The translations under genes were made by a program, and so were the position numbers. DNA of 64,000 nt from Tetradesmus obliquus. Taxonomy: Eukaryota > Chlorophyta > Chlorophyceae > Sphaeropleales > Scenedesmaceae. The notes under the pieces were generated by a model. The model saw only the letters and a list, made by a program, of their open reading frames with translations, searched no databases and was not told the DNA's origin. Shown here one piece after another: positions 24,129 through 37,429 of the stretch (position 1 is its first letter; every line of letters starts with the position of its first letter). Location: NCBI GenBank assembly GCA_030272155.1, contig CP126192.1, positions 4,498,501 to 4,562,500 on the forward strand, read 5' to 3'.

Positions 24129-25258
24129 GTTAATGCATGGGCCAGGGCCGCCGCGTCTTCCATAGCAACATCATCTGCGTTGTGCTGCTGCTGCTGCTGC
24201 TCATGGTGCTGCTGCCGCTGCTGCTGCTGTTGTTGTTGTTGCTGCTGCTGCTGCTGCTGCTGTGCTGTCTCCAGCAGCAGTTCCTGCTGTAGTTCACGGC
24301 CCAGCTGCCGTATCTCCAGTTGTACCAGCTGCTCCTCTTCCCATCGCTGCGGCTGCTGCGCCGTGCGGCCGTCCACGAAGATGGTGGTAGGCAGCCCGGG
24401 CCTGCCGGGCACCTCAAAAGCGTCCGGCAGTTTGCGCAGGATGAGGTCCGCGTCCTCTGCAGCCACAAAGGCTACAATGCTGTCAGCGCATGGGACGCGC
24501 GCTGCTGCATTTCCAGTCTGCCGGCTGCACCCCAGCTGCTCGTGAACCACCCTCAGGTGGCGGTATCCTGCCGCTGCTAGCACCACACGTGTGAACCCTT
24601 TCCGTGCCTGGTGCAGCGGCGGGTTGGCGAAGACGATGCGTACTGCTTCATCCGGCTCTGCTGCTGCTGGTGACCAGCCCGCGCGGATACGGCGGTCCGC
24701 CACCTCTACACCGCCGTTCTTTATGCACTGCATTGCGGCTGCAACCGCAACGTTGGCAGGCTGCAGCAGCAGGTCCACATACCCGCTGCTGCCCTTCGCC
24801 TCCTCTGTGCTGCACATGCGGTGTGCCTGCGCGAGCTGCATGAAGGTGCTGCAGCCTGGACCGTCCTGCTGCTGGCCTCGCTGAGTTATTGCTGTCGTCA
24901 GCAGCCGGTACTGCGATGCATAGGCCTTGGCCATATGCTGCTGGTTACTTCCCTGGTACTGCTGCTGTGCCTCGCCCACATACAGACGCACGCTGAGCGC
25001 GCATAGGCCGCTGAGTGCTGGGGGGTCTGCTGTCAGCATGGGTTGTGCCTGCAGTTTGCTACAAGATAGCAACCGGCTGGGTGAGAAGCACCAGTTGCCC
25101 CCCGGGCATCGGGGGCGTGCAGGCGCCGCCGGTACCCGCCTGTGCTGCTGGCATTGATGCAGCTGCTGCTGTCGCCTGTGAATACTGTGTGGCTGCTGCT
25201 GCCCCTGTCCCCACATGCTGTTGTCGTGAAGCATTCTACTCTCATGTACTGAAAACAT
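23138..25258 (-). CDS. LINE ORF1, Gln-rich protein
   Basis: 706 codons, ATG at 25258-25256, TAA at 23140-23138. It is placed as ORF1 of a two-ORF LINE, where it would coat the LINE RNA. I find no CCHC zinc knuckle and cannot assign the N-terminal ~330 residues, although stretches such as VDLLLQPANVAVAAAMQ and FTRVVLAAAGYRHLRVV look like a folded alpha/beta domain. About 335-460 is dominated by Gln runs broken by His and acidic residues. Ala runs follow near 500-515 and 640-660, and the end is basic (KSRLRGGRGS). The stop overlaps the ORF2 start, which suggests coupled translation. Confidence 0.85.
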
Positions 25259-25696
25259 CTAACCAGGAATGCTATACAGAGCCGGAGAGCGGTGCAGTAA
25301 GTGATTGCCTTCCCTGGTGCTGTTGCCGCTGCTGCTGCTGCTGCTGCTGCTGCTGTCACTGGCACGCCCAGCTCAGCTGCATGCAAGCTCTCCAGCTCAG
25401 CTCACGAACGTAATTCGCCATGCAGAAACAGTAGGTCCAGCTGGTGAAGGGTCCTTGCTGCTCCAGCGTGCCACAGAGCTGTTACCGCAAGGGCAGAGCT
25501 GTCGAAAGACCGTATGCCCAGCTGCGGCTACTCCAGCGCCTCTATACCATTTCGATGTAACGGATATAGCTTATATAGCTTATATTTTGCGATGAAACGC
25601 TTACCTACGGAATTCAGTATCAATCGAAACGGCCTTGTTGACTACGTGTGTGTGTTGCCTATTCAATCGATTCAATACTAATTCGCTGCTGACTCT
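25259..25696 (-). promoter_or_regulatory. LINE 5'UTR with possible internal promoter
   Basis: 438 nt from the insertion boundary to the ORF1 ATG. The first ~140 nt, read on the minus strand, are AT-richer than the rest and include tandem TATAAGC-like words (ATAAGCTATATAAGCTATAT, about 25563-25585). A CAG run lies at about 25318-25360. A promoter inside the 5'UTR is expected for an autonomous LINE but is only inferred here. Confidence 0.5.
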
Positions 25697-25705
25697 GTTC
25701 ACAGA
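25697..25705. repeat. LINE target-site duplication, 5' side
   Basis: GTTCACAGA, identical to 16950-16958. The interrupted monomer resumes directly with CACCCCTGCCAGCCC. Confidence 0.95.
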
Positions 25706-27080
25706 CACCCCTGCCAGCCCGCCTCCTTCGTCTAGGACATTCGTACGGCTTCAAATTTGATAAATAAACATTCTACAAACAGGTGTAACAACGAATAAAC
25801 TCTCACAATGGATCTTTTTATGGAGCAAGTGCACAGTTATTTAGGTCCGCCCTTGTAACGTTCTTGCTTCAAACTCTCACGATTTTATTTATTTTTTTTT
25901 TTAAGCAAGAACGTTACAAGGGCTGACCTAAATAACTGTGCACTTGCTCCATAAAAAGATCCATTGAGAGAGTGAGGCAACCTGTTCCGCACTCACTCCA
26001 CAGGTCTCTTGTACCAAGAGACGCTGTCACACGATCATGCAGACAGCCCCTTGCGGAGCAGCCCCGAAAGGCATCCAGGACCTGACCGAGTGCCCAGACT
26101 CCACTAAAATCACAGTCAGTATTGCTTCAAAAAAAAAAAAAAAAAACACAGTCGCGCAATGACGTCCTGTGATGTGTGACAGACCGTGACTGGCCCTTGA
26201 ATCAAAATCCGTCCATGGCGCAACTGTCAGCTATCACTGCATGGCGACTTGCACACCTCTAAAAGCTGCACTTTTAGACAGACCGTGACTGGCCCTTGAA
26301 TCAAAATCCGTCCATGGCGCAACTGTCAGCTATCACTGCATGGCGACTTGCACACCTCTAAAAGTGCAGCTTTTAGAGGTGTGCAAGTCGCCATGCAGTG
26401 ATAGCTGACAGTTGCGCCATGGACGGATTTTGATTCAAGGGCCAGTCACGGTCTGTCACACATCACAGGACGTCATTGCGCGACTGTGATTTTTTTTTTT
26501 TTTTTGAAGCAAGAACGACTGTGATTTTAGTGGAGTCTGGGCACTCGGTCAGGTCCTGGATGCCTTTCGGGGCTGCTCCGCAAGGGGCTGTCTGCATGAT
26601 CGTGTGACAGCGTCTCTTGGTACAAGAGACCTGTGGAGTGAGTGCGGAACAGGTTGCCTCACTCTCTCAATGGATCTTTTTAAGTCACCATTTTTTATTT
26701 TTTTTTTTGAAGCAAGAACGTTACAAGGGCTGACCTAAATAACTGTGCACTTGCTCCATAAAAAGATCCATTAAGAGAGTGAGGCAACCTGTTCCGCACT
26801 CACTCCACAGGTCTCTTGTACCCAGAGACGCTGTCACACGATTTTTTTTTTTTTTTTTTTGTGAAGCAAGAACGTTACAAGGGCTGACCTAAATAACTGT
26901 GCACTTGCTCCATAAAAAAGATCCATTGATCTGTCACACGATCATGCAGACAGCCCCTTGCGGAGCAGCCCCGAAAGGCATCCAGGACCTGACCGAGTGC
27001 CCAGACTCCACTAAAATCACAGTCGCGCAATGACGTCCTGTGATGTGTGACAGACCGTGACTGGCCCTTGAATCAAAATC
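25706..27080. repeat. Satellite remnant and second palindromic LINE cassette
   Basis: The remainder of the split monomer runs to about 25806, followed by a sense LINE 3' end. Then comes a second long inverted repeat (left arm from about 25903, right arm to about 26682) centred on the 7-nt loop GTGCAGC at 26364-26370. The left arm contains an extra ~95-bp direct repeat (about 26179-26274 against 26275-26363). A T-led antisense LINE mosaic follows to 27080. No gene. Confidence 0.87.
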
Positions 27081-30000
27081 TTTTGTATGTCGGTCCTAGG
27101 CAGGTGGGGGCCTCACATGCTTGGTCATGGATTGTCCGGGATAAATGCGTCCAGTAGGATTTGTAGCCGGCCAGTGAGTTTCCAGTGGCGGTTCACAAAC
27201 ACCCCTGCCAGCCCGCCTCCTTCGTCTAGGACATTCGTACGGCTTCAAATTTGATAAATAATCATTCTACAAACAGGTGTAACAACGAATAAACTCTCAC
27301 GATGCACACATAGCACAACTCAAAAAAAAAAAAAAAAAAAAAAACTCCAAAATGGCCACTACGCGGGCCGGGCCGAAATTTCAACCGTGGCGGCACATCG
27401 AAGGCCGCTGCGATTACTTTTGTATGTCGGTCCTAGGCAGGTGGGGGCCTCACATGCTTGGTCATGGATTGTCCGGGATAAATGCGTCCAGTAGGATTTG
27501 TAGCCGGCCAGTGAGTTTCCAGTGGCGGTTCACAGACACCCCTGCCAGCCCGCCTCCTTCGTCTAGGAAAAACGTACGGCTTCAAATTTGATTAATAAAC
27601 ATTTTACAAACAGGTGTAACAACGAATAAACTCTCACGAGGCACACATAGCACAACTCCAAAATGGCCACTACGCGGGCCGGGCCGAAATTTCAACCGTG
27701 GCGGCACGTCGAAGGCCGCTGCGATTACTTTTGTATGTCGGTCCTAGGCTGGTGGGGGCCTCACATGCTTGGTCATGGATTGTCCGGGATAAATGCGTCC
27801 AGTAGGATTTGTAGCCGGCCAGTGAGTTTCCAGTGGCGGTTCACAGACACCCCTGCCAGCCCGCCTCCTTCGTCTAGGACATTCGTACGGCTTCAAATTT
27901 GATAAATAAACATTCTACAAACAGGTGTAACAACGAATAAACTCTCACGATGCACACACAGCAAATTTAACAAATGCGCCACTACGCGGGCCGGGCCGAA
28001 ATTTCAACCGTGGCGGCACGTCGAAGGCCACTGCGATTACTTTTGTATGTCGGTCCTAGGCAGGTGGGGGGCCTCACATGCTTGGTCATGGATTGATCGG
28101 GATAAATGCGTCCAGAAAAATGTTTATGGAGCAAGTGCACAGTTATTTAAATCAGCCCTTGTAACGTTCTTGCTTCAAAAAAAAAAAAAAAAGCTGCAGT
28201 TTACAGGCAGCATTACGGCTTCAAATTTGATAAATAAACATTTTACAAACAGGTGTAACAACGAATAAACTCTCACGAGGCACACATAGCACAACTCCAA
28301 AATGGCCACTACGCGGGCCGGGCCGAAATTTCAACCGTGGCGGCACGTCGAAGGCCGCTGCGATTACTTTTGTATGTCGGTCCTAGGCTGGTGGGGGCCT
28401 AACATGCTTGGTCATGGATTGTCCGGGATAAATGCGTCCAGTAGGATTTGTAGCCGGCCAGTGAGTTTCCAGTGGCGGTTCACAGACACCCCTGCCAGCC
28501 CGCCTCCTTCGTCTAGGACATTCGTACGGCTTCAAATTTGATAAATAAACATTCTACAAACAGGTGTAACAACGAATAAACTCTCACGATGCACACACAG
28601 CAAATTTAACAAATGCGCCACTACGCGGGCCGGGCCGAAATTTCAACCGTGGCGGCACGTCGAAGGCCACTGCGATTACTTTTGTATGTCGGTCCTAGGC
28701 AGGTGGGGGGCCTCACATGCTTGGTCATGGATTGATCGGGATAAATGCGTCCAGAAAAATGTTTATGGAGCAAGTGCACAGTTATTTAAATCAGCCCTTG
28801 TAACGTTCTTGCTTCAAAAAAAAAAAAAAGCTGCAGTTTACAGGCAGCATTACGGCTTCAAATTTGATGAATAAACATTTTACAAACAGGTGTAACAACG
28901 AATAAACTCTCACGAGGCACACATAGCACAACTCCAAAATGGCCACTACGCGGGCCGGGCCGAAATTTCAACCGTGGCGGCACGTCGAAGGCCGCTGCGA
29001 TTACTTTTGTATGTCGGTCCTAGGCAGGTGGGGGCCTCACATGCTTGGTCATGGATTGTCCGGGATAAATGCGTCCAGTAGGATTTTTAGCCGGCCAGTG
29101 AGTTTCCAGTGGCGGTTCACAGACACCCCTGCCAGCCCGCCTCCTTCGTCTAGGACATTCGTACGGCTTCAAATTTGATAAATAAACATTTTACAAACAG
29201 GTGTAACAACGAATAAACTCTCACGAGGCACACATAGCACAACTCCAAAATGGCCACTACGCGGGCCGGGCCGAAATTTCAACCGTGGCGGCACGTCGAA
29301 GGCCGCTGCGATTACTTTTGTATGTCGGTCCTAGGCAGGTGGGGGCCTCACATGCTTGGTCATGGATTGTCCGGGATAAATGCGTCCAGTAGGATTTTTA
29401 GCCTGCCAGTGAGTTTCCAGTGGCGTTTCACAGACACCCCTGCCAGCCCGCCTCCTTCGTCTAGGACATTCGTACGGCTTCAAATTTGATAAATAAACAT
29501 TTTACAAACAGGTGTAACAATGAACAAACTCTCACGAGGCACACATAGCACATCTCCAAAATGGCCACTACGCGGGCCGGGCCGAAATTTCAACCGTGGC
29601 GGCACGTCGAAGGCCGCTGCGATTACTTTTGTATGTCGGTCCTAGGCAGGTGGGGGCCTCACATGCTTGGTCATGGATTGTCCGGGATAAATGCGTCCAG
29701 TAGGATTTGTAGCCGGCCAGTGAGTTTCCAGTGGCGGTTCACAGACACCCCTGCCAGCCCGCCTCCTTCGTCTAGGACATTCGTACGGCTTCAAATTTGA
29801 TAAATAAACATTCTACAAACAGGTGTAACAACGAATAAACTCTCACGATGCACACACAGCAAATTTAACAAATGCGCCACTACGCGGGCCGGGCCGAAAT
29901 TTCAACCGTGGCGGCACGTCGAAGGCCACTGCGATTACTTTTGTATGTCGGTCCTAGGCAGGTGGGGGGCCTCACATGCTTGGTCATGGATTGATCGGGA

Positions 30001-33000
30001 TAAATGCGTCCAGAAAAATGTTTATGGAGCAAGTGCACAGTTATTTAAATCAGCCCTTGTAACGTTCTTGCTTCAAAAAAAAAAAAAAGCTGCAGTTTAC
30101 AGGCAGCATTACGGCTTCAAATTTGATAAATAAACATTTTACAAACAGGTGTAACAACGAATAAACTCTCACGAGGCACACATAGCACAACTCCAAAATG
30201 GCCACTACGCGGGCCGGGCCGAAATTTCAACCGTGGCGGCACGTCGAAGGCCGCTGCGATTACTTTTGTATGTCGGTCCTAGGCAGGTGGGGGCCTCACA
30301 TGCTTGGTCATGGATTGTCCGGGATAAATGCGTCCAGTAGGATTTTTAGCCGGCCAGTGAGTTTCCAGTGGCGGTTCACAGACACCCCTGCCAGCCCGCC
30401 TCCTTCGTCTAGGACATTCGTACGGCTTCAAATTTGATAAATAATCATTCTACAAACAGGTGTAACAACGAATAAACTCTCACGATGCACACATAGCACA
30501 ACTCCAAAATGGCCACTACGCGGGCCGGGCCGAAATTTCAACCGTGGCGGCACATCGAAGGCCGCTGCGATTACTTTTGTATGTCGGTCCTAGGCAGGTG
30601 GGGGCCTCACATGCTTGGTCATGGATTGTCCGGGATAAATGCGTCCAGTAGGATTTGTAGCCGGCCAGTGAGTTTCCAGTGGCGGTTCACAGACACCCCT
30701 GCCAGCCCGCCTCCTTCGTCTAGGAAAAACGTACGGCTGCAAATTTGATTAATAAACATTTTACAAACAGGTGTAACAACGAATAAACTCTCACGAGGCA
30801 CACATAGCACAACTCCAAAATGGCCACTACGCGGGCCGGGCCGAAATTTCAACCGTGGCGGCACATCGAAGGCCGCTGCGATTACTTTTGTATGTCGGTC
30901 CTAGGCAGGTGGGGGCCTCACATGCTTGGTCATGGATTGTCCGGGATAAATGCGTCCAGTAGGATTTGTAGCCGGCCAGTGAGTTTCCAGTGGCGGTTCA
31001 CAGACACCCCTGCCAGCCCGCCTCCTTCGTCTAGGAAAAACGTACGGCTTCAAATTTGATTAATAAACATTTTACAAACAGGTGTAACAACGAATAAACT
31101 CTCACGAGGCACACATAGCACAACTCCAAAATGGCCACTACGCGGGCCGGGCCGAAATTTCAACCGTGGCGGCACGTCGAAGGCCGCTGCGATTACTTTT
31201 GTATGTCGGTCCTAGGCTGGTGGGGGCCTCACATGCTTGGTCATGGATTGTCCGGGATAAATGCGTCCAGTAGGATTTGTAGCCGGCCAGTGAGTTTCCA
31301 GTGGCGGTTCACAGACACCCCTGCCAGCCCGCCTCCTTCGTCTAGGACATTCGTACGGCTTCAAATTTGATAAATAAACATTCTACAAACAGGTGTAACA
31401 ACGAATAAACTCTCACGATGCACACACAGCAAATTTAACAAATGCGCCACTACGCGGGCCGGGCCGAAATTTCAACCGTGGCGGCACGTCGAAGGCCACT
31501 GCGATTACTTTTGTATGTCGGTCCTAGGCAGGTGGGGGGCCTCACATGCTTGGTCATGGATTGATCGGGATAAATGCGTCCAGAAAAATGTTTATGGAGC
31601 AAGTGCACAGTTATTTAAATCAGCCCTTGTAACGTTCTTGCTTCAAAAAAAAAAAAAAAGCTGCAGTTTACAGGCAGCATTACGGCTTCAAATTTGATAA
31701 ATAAACATTTTACAAACAGGTGTAACAACGAATAAACTCTCACGAGGCACACATAGCACAACTCCAAAATGGCCACTACGCGGGTCGGGCCGAAATTTCA
31801 ACCGTGGCGGCACGTCGAAGGCCGCTGCGATTACTTTTGTATGTCGGTCCTAGGCAGGTGGGGGCCTCACATGCTTGGTCATGGATTGTCCGGGATAAAT
31901 GCGTCCAGTAGGATTTTTAGCCTGCCAGTGAGTTTCCAGTGGCGTTTCACAGACACCCCTGCCAGCCCGCCTCCTTCGTCTAGGACATTCGTACGGCTTC
32001 AAATTTGATAAATAAACATTTTACAAACAGGTGTAACAATGAACAAACTCTCACGAGGCACACATAGCACATCTCCAAAATGGCCACTACGCGGGCCGGG
32101 CCGAAATTTCAACCGTGGCGGCACGTCGAAGGCCGCTGCGATTACTTTTGTATGTCGGTCCTAGGCAGGTGGGGGCCTCACATGCTTGGTCATGGATTGT
32201 CCGGGATAAATGCGTCCAGTAGGATTTGTAGCCGGCCAGTGAGTTTCCAGTGGCGGTTCACAGACACCCCTGCCAGCCCGCCTCCTTCGTCTAGGACATT
32301 CGTACGGCTTCAAATTTGATAAATAAACATTTTACAAACAGGTGTAACAACGAATAAACTCTCACGATGCACACACAGCAAATTTAACAAATGCGCCACT
32401 ACGCGGGCCGGGCCGAAATTTCAACCGTGGCGGCACATCGAAGGCCGCTGCGATTACTTTTGTATGTCGGTCCTAGGCAGGTGGGGGCCTCACATGCTTG
32501 GTCATGGATTGTCCGGGATAAATGCGTCCAGTAGGATTGTAGCCGGCCAGTGAGTTTCCAGTGGCGGTTCACAGACACCCCTGCCAGCCCGCCTCCTTCG
32601 TCTAGGAAAAACGTACGGCTTCAAATTTGATAAATAAACATTTTACAAACAGGTGTAACAACGAATAAACTCTCACGATGCACACACAGCAAATTTAACA
32701 AATGCGCCACTACGCGGGCCGGGCCGAAATTTCAACCGTGGCGGCACGTCGAAGGCCACTGCGATTACTTTTGTATGTCGGTCCTAGGCAGGTGGGGGGC
32801 CTCACATGCTTGGTCATGGATTGATCGGGATAAATGCGTCCAGAAAAATGTTTATGGAGCAAGTGCACAGTTATTTAAATCAGCCCTTGTAACGTTCTTG
32901 CTTCAAAAAAAAAAAAACTGCAGTTTACAGGCAGCATTACGGCTTCAAATTTGATAAATAAACATTTTACAAACAGGTGTAACAACGAATAAACTCTCAC

Positions 33001-36000
33001 GAGGCACACATAGCACAACTCCAAAATGGCCACTACGCGGGCTGGGCCGAAATTTCAACCGTGGCGGCACGTCGAAGGCCGCTGCGATTACTTTTGTATG
33101 TCGGTCCTAGGCAGGTGGGGGCCTCACATGCTTGGTCATGGATTGTCCGGGATAAATGCGTCCAGTAGGATTTTTAGCCGGCCAGTGAGTTTCCAGTGGC
33201 GGTTCACAGACACCCCTGCCAGCCCGCCTCCTTCGTCTAGGACATTCGTACGGCTTCAAATTTGATAAATAATCATTCTACAAACAGGTGTAACAACGAA
33301 TAAACTCTCACGATGCACACATAGCACAACTCCAAAATGGCCACTACGCGGGCCGGGCCGAAATTTCAACCGTGGCGGCACATCGAAGGCCGCTGCGATT
33401 ACTTTTGTATGTCGGTCCTAGGCAGGTGGGGGCCTCACATGCTTGGTCATGGATTGTCCGGGATAAATGCGTCCAGTAGGATTTGTAGCCGGCCAGTGAG
33501 TTTCCAGTGGCGGTTCACAGACACCCCTGCCAGCCCGCCTCCTTCGTCTAGGAAAAACGTACGGCTGCAAATTTGATTAATAAACATTTTACAAACAGGT
33601 GTAACAACGAATAAACTCTCACGAGGCACACATAGCACAACTCCAAAATGGCCACTACGCGGGCCGGGCCGAAATTTCAACCGTGGCGGCACGTCGAAGG
33701 CCGCTGCGATTACTTTTGTATGTCGGTCCTAGGCTGGTGGGGGCCTCACATGCTTGGTCATGGATTGTCCGGGATAAATGCGTCCAGTAGGATTTGTAGC
33801 CGGCCAGTGAGTTTCCAGTGGCGGTTCACAGACACCCCTGCCAGCCCGCCTCCTTCGTCTAGGACATTCGTACGGCTTCAAATTTGATTAATAAACATTT
33901 TACAAACAGGTGTAACAACGAATAAACTCTCACGAGGCACACATAGCACAACTCCAAAATGGCCACTACGCGGGCCGGGCCGAAATTTCAACCGTGGCGG
34001 CACGTCGAAGGCCGCTGCGATTACTTTTGTATGTCGGTCCTAGGCTGGTGGGGGCCTCACATGCTTGGTCATGGATTGTCCGGGATAAATGCGTCCAGTA
34101 GGATTTGTAGCCGGCCAGTGAGTTTCCAGTGGCGGTTCACAGACACCCCTGCCAGCCCGCCTCCTTCGTCTAGGACATTCGTACGGCTTCAAATTTGATA
34201 AATAAACATTCTACAAACAGGTGTAACAACGAATAAACTCTCACGATGCACACACAGCAAATTTAACAAATGCGCCACTACGCGGGCCGGGCCGAAATTT
34301 CAACCGTGGCGGCACGTCGAAGGCCACTGCGATTACTTTTGTATGTCGGTCCTAGGCAGGTGGGGGCCTCACATGCTTGGTCATGGATTGATCGGAAAAA
34401 ATGCGTCCAGAAAAATGTTTATGGAGCAAGTGCACAGTTATTTAAATCAGCCCTGGTAACGTTCTTGCTTCAAAAAAAAAAAAAAAAGCTGCAGTTTACA
34501 GGCAGCATTACGGCTTCAAATTTGATAAATAAACATTTTACAAACAGGTGTAACAACGAATAAACTCTCACGAGGCACACATAGCACAACTCCAAAATGG
34601 CCACTACGCGGGCCGGGCCGAAATTTCAACCGTGGCGGCACGTCGAAGGCCGCTGCGATTACTTTTGTATGTCGGTCCTAGGCAGGTGGGGGCCTCACAT
34701 GCTTGGTCATGGATTGTCCGGGATAAATGCGTCCAGTAGGATTTGTAGCCGGCCAGTGAGTTTCCAGTGGCGGTTCACAGACACCCCTGCCAGCCCGCCT
34801 CCTTCGTCTAGGACATTCGTACGGCTTCAAATTTGATTAATAAACATTTTACAAACAGGTGTAACAACGAATAAACTCTCACGAGGCACACATAGCACAA
34901 CTCCAAAATGGCCACTACGCGGGCCGGGCCGAAATTTCAACCGTGGCGGCACGTCGAAGGCCGCTGCGATTACTTTTGTATGTCGGTCCTAGGCTGGTGG
35001 GGGCCTCACATGCTTGGTCATGGATTGTCCGGGATAAATGCGTCCAGTAGGATTTGTAGCCGGCCAGTGAGTTTCCAGTGGCGGTTCACAGACACCCCTG
35101 CCAGCCCGCCTCCTTCGTCTAGGACATTCGTACGGCTTCAAATTTGATAAATAAACATTCTACAAACAGGTGTAACAACGAATAAACTCTCACGATGCAC
35201 ACACAGCAAATTTAACAAATGCGCCACTACGCGGGCCGGGCCGAAATTTCAACCGTGGCGGCACGTCGAAGGCCACTGCGATTACTTTTGTATGTCGGTC
35301 CTAGGCAGGTGGGGGCCTCACATGCTTGGTCATGGATTGATCGGAAAAAATGCGTCCAGAAAAATGTTTATGGAGCAAGTGCACAGTTATTTAAATCAGC
35401 CCTGGTAACGTTCTTGCTTCAAAAAAAAAAAAAAGCTGCAGTTTACAGGCAGCATTACGGCTTCAAATTTGATAAATAAACATTTTACAAACAGGTGTAA
35501 CAACGAATAAACTCTCACGAGGCACACATAGCACAACTCCAAAATGGCCACTACGCGGGCCGGGCCGAAATTTCAACCGTGGCGGCACATCGAAGGCCGC
35601 TGCGATTACTTTTGTATGTCGGTCCTAGGCAGGTGGGGGCCTCACATGCTTGGTCATGGATTGTCCGGGATAAATGCGTCCAGTAGGATTTGTAGCCGGC
35701 CAGTGAGTTTCTAGTGGCGGTTCACAGACACCCCTGCCAGCCCGCCTCCTTCGTCTAGGAAAAACGTACGGCTTCAAATTTGATTAATAAACATTTTACA
35801 AACAGGTGTAACAACGAATAAACTCTCACGAGGCACACATAGCACAACTCCAAAATGGCCACTACGCGGGCCGGGCCGAAATTTCAACCGTGGCGGCACG
35901 TCGAAGGCCGCTGCGATTACTTTTGTATGTCGGTCCAAGGCTGGTGGGGGCCTCACATGCTTGGTCATGGATTGTCCGGGATAAATGCGTCCAGTAGGAT

Positions 36001-37429
36001 TTGTAGCCGGCCAGTGAGTTTCCAGTGGCGGTTCACAGACACCCCTGCCAGCCCGCCTCCTTCGTCTAGGACATTCGTACGGCTTCAAATTTGATAAATA
36101 AACATTTTACAAACAGGTGTAACAACGAATAAACTCTCACGATGCACACACAGCAAATTTAACAAATGCGCCACTACGCGGGCCGGGCCGAAATTTCAAC
36201 CGTGGCGGCACGTCGAAGGCCACTGCGATTACTTTTGTATGTCGGTCCTAGGCAGGTGGGGGCCTCACATGCTTGGTCATGGATTGATCGGAATAAATGC
36301 GTCCAGAAAAATGTTTATGGAGCAAGTGCACAGTTATTTAAATCAGCCCTGGTAACGTTCTTGCTTCAAAAAAAAAAAAAAAAAGCTGCAGTTTACAGGC
36401 AGCATTACGGCTTCATATTTGATAAATAAACATTTTACAAACAGGTGTAACAACGAATAAACTCTCACGAGGCACACATAGCACAACTCCAAAATGGCCA
36501 CTACGCGGGCCGGGCCGAAATTTCAACCGTGGCGGCACGTCGAAGGCCGCTGCGATTACTTTTGTATGTCGGTCCTAGGCAGGTGGGGGCCTCACATGCT
36601 TGGTCATGGATTGTCCGGGATAAATGCGTCCAGTAGGATTGTAGCCGGCCAGTGAGTTTCCAGTGGCGGTTCACAGACACCCCTGCCAGCCCGCCTCCTT
36701 CGTCTAGGAAAAACGTACGGCTTCAAATTTGATAAATAAACATTTTACAAACAGGTGTAACAACGAATAAACTCTCACGATGCAAACACAGCAAATTTAA
36801 CAAATGCGCCACTACGCGGGCCGGGCCGAAATTTCAACCGTGGCGGCACATCGAAGGCCGCTGCGATTACTTTTGTATGTCGGTCCTAGGCAGGTGGGGG
36901 CCTCACATGCTTGGTCATGGATTGTCCGGGATAAATGCGTCCAGTAGGATTTGTAGCCGGCCAGTGAGTTTCCAGTGGCGGTTCACAGACACCCCTGCCA
37001 GCCCGCCTCCTTCGTCTAGGAAAAACGTACGGCTTCAAATTTGATTAATAAACATTTTACAAACAGGTGTAACAACGAATAAACTCTCACGAGGCACACA
37101 TAGCACAACTCCAAAATGGCCACTACGCGGGCCGGGCCGAAATTTCAACCGTGGCGGCACGTCGAAGGCCGCTGCGATTACTTTTGTATGTCGGTCCTAG
37201 GCTGGTGGGGGCCTCACATGCTTGGTCATGGATTGTCCGGGATAAATGCGTCCAGTAGGATTTGTAGCCGGCCAGTGAGTTTCCAGTGGCGGTTCACAGA
37301 CACCCCTGCCAGCCCGCCTCCTTCGTCTAGGACATTCGTACGGCTTCAAATTTGATTAATAAACATTTTACAAACAGGTGTAACAACGAATAAACTCTCA
37401 CGAGGCACACATAGCACAACTCCAAAATG

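Larger units (their letters stand above)
16959..25696 (-). mobile_element. Full-length L1-type LINE
   Basis: An 8738-bp non-LTR retrotransposon between 9-bp TSDs. It runs from 25696 (5' end) to a 24-nt poly(A) tail at 16959-16982. Parts in order: 5'UTR, ORF1, ORF2 (endonuclease, reverse transcriptase, Cys/His finger) and a 787-bp 3'UTR. The intact 5' end and clean TSD argue for a complete insertion by target-primed reverse transcription. The apurinic-endonuclease domain plus a C-terminal finger places it in the broad L1 group. Clustering within its own satellite and debris recalls Zepp and ZeppL elements of green-algal centromeres, but I cannot show direct kinship. Confidence 0.95.

Noticed and set aside
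29250-29489. 79-codon open frame (MATTRAGPKFQPW...) in most type A monomers, possibly a multicopy gene
   Set aside because: The copies are almost identical, so openness is inherited. Most recurrent variants change amino acids (V/I, R/W, H/N, C/F, TF/KN), a common one-base deletion destroys the frame, and no domain or start context supports coding.
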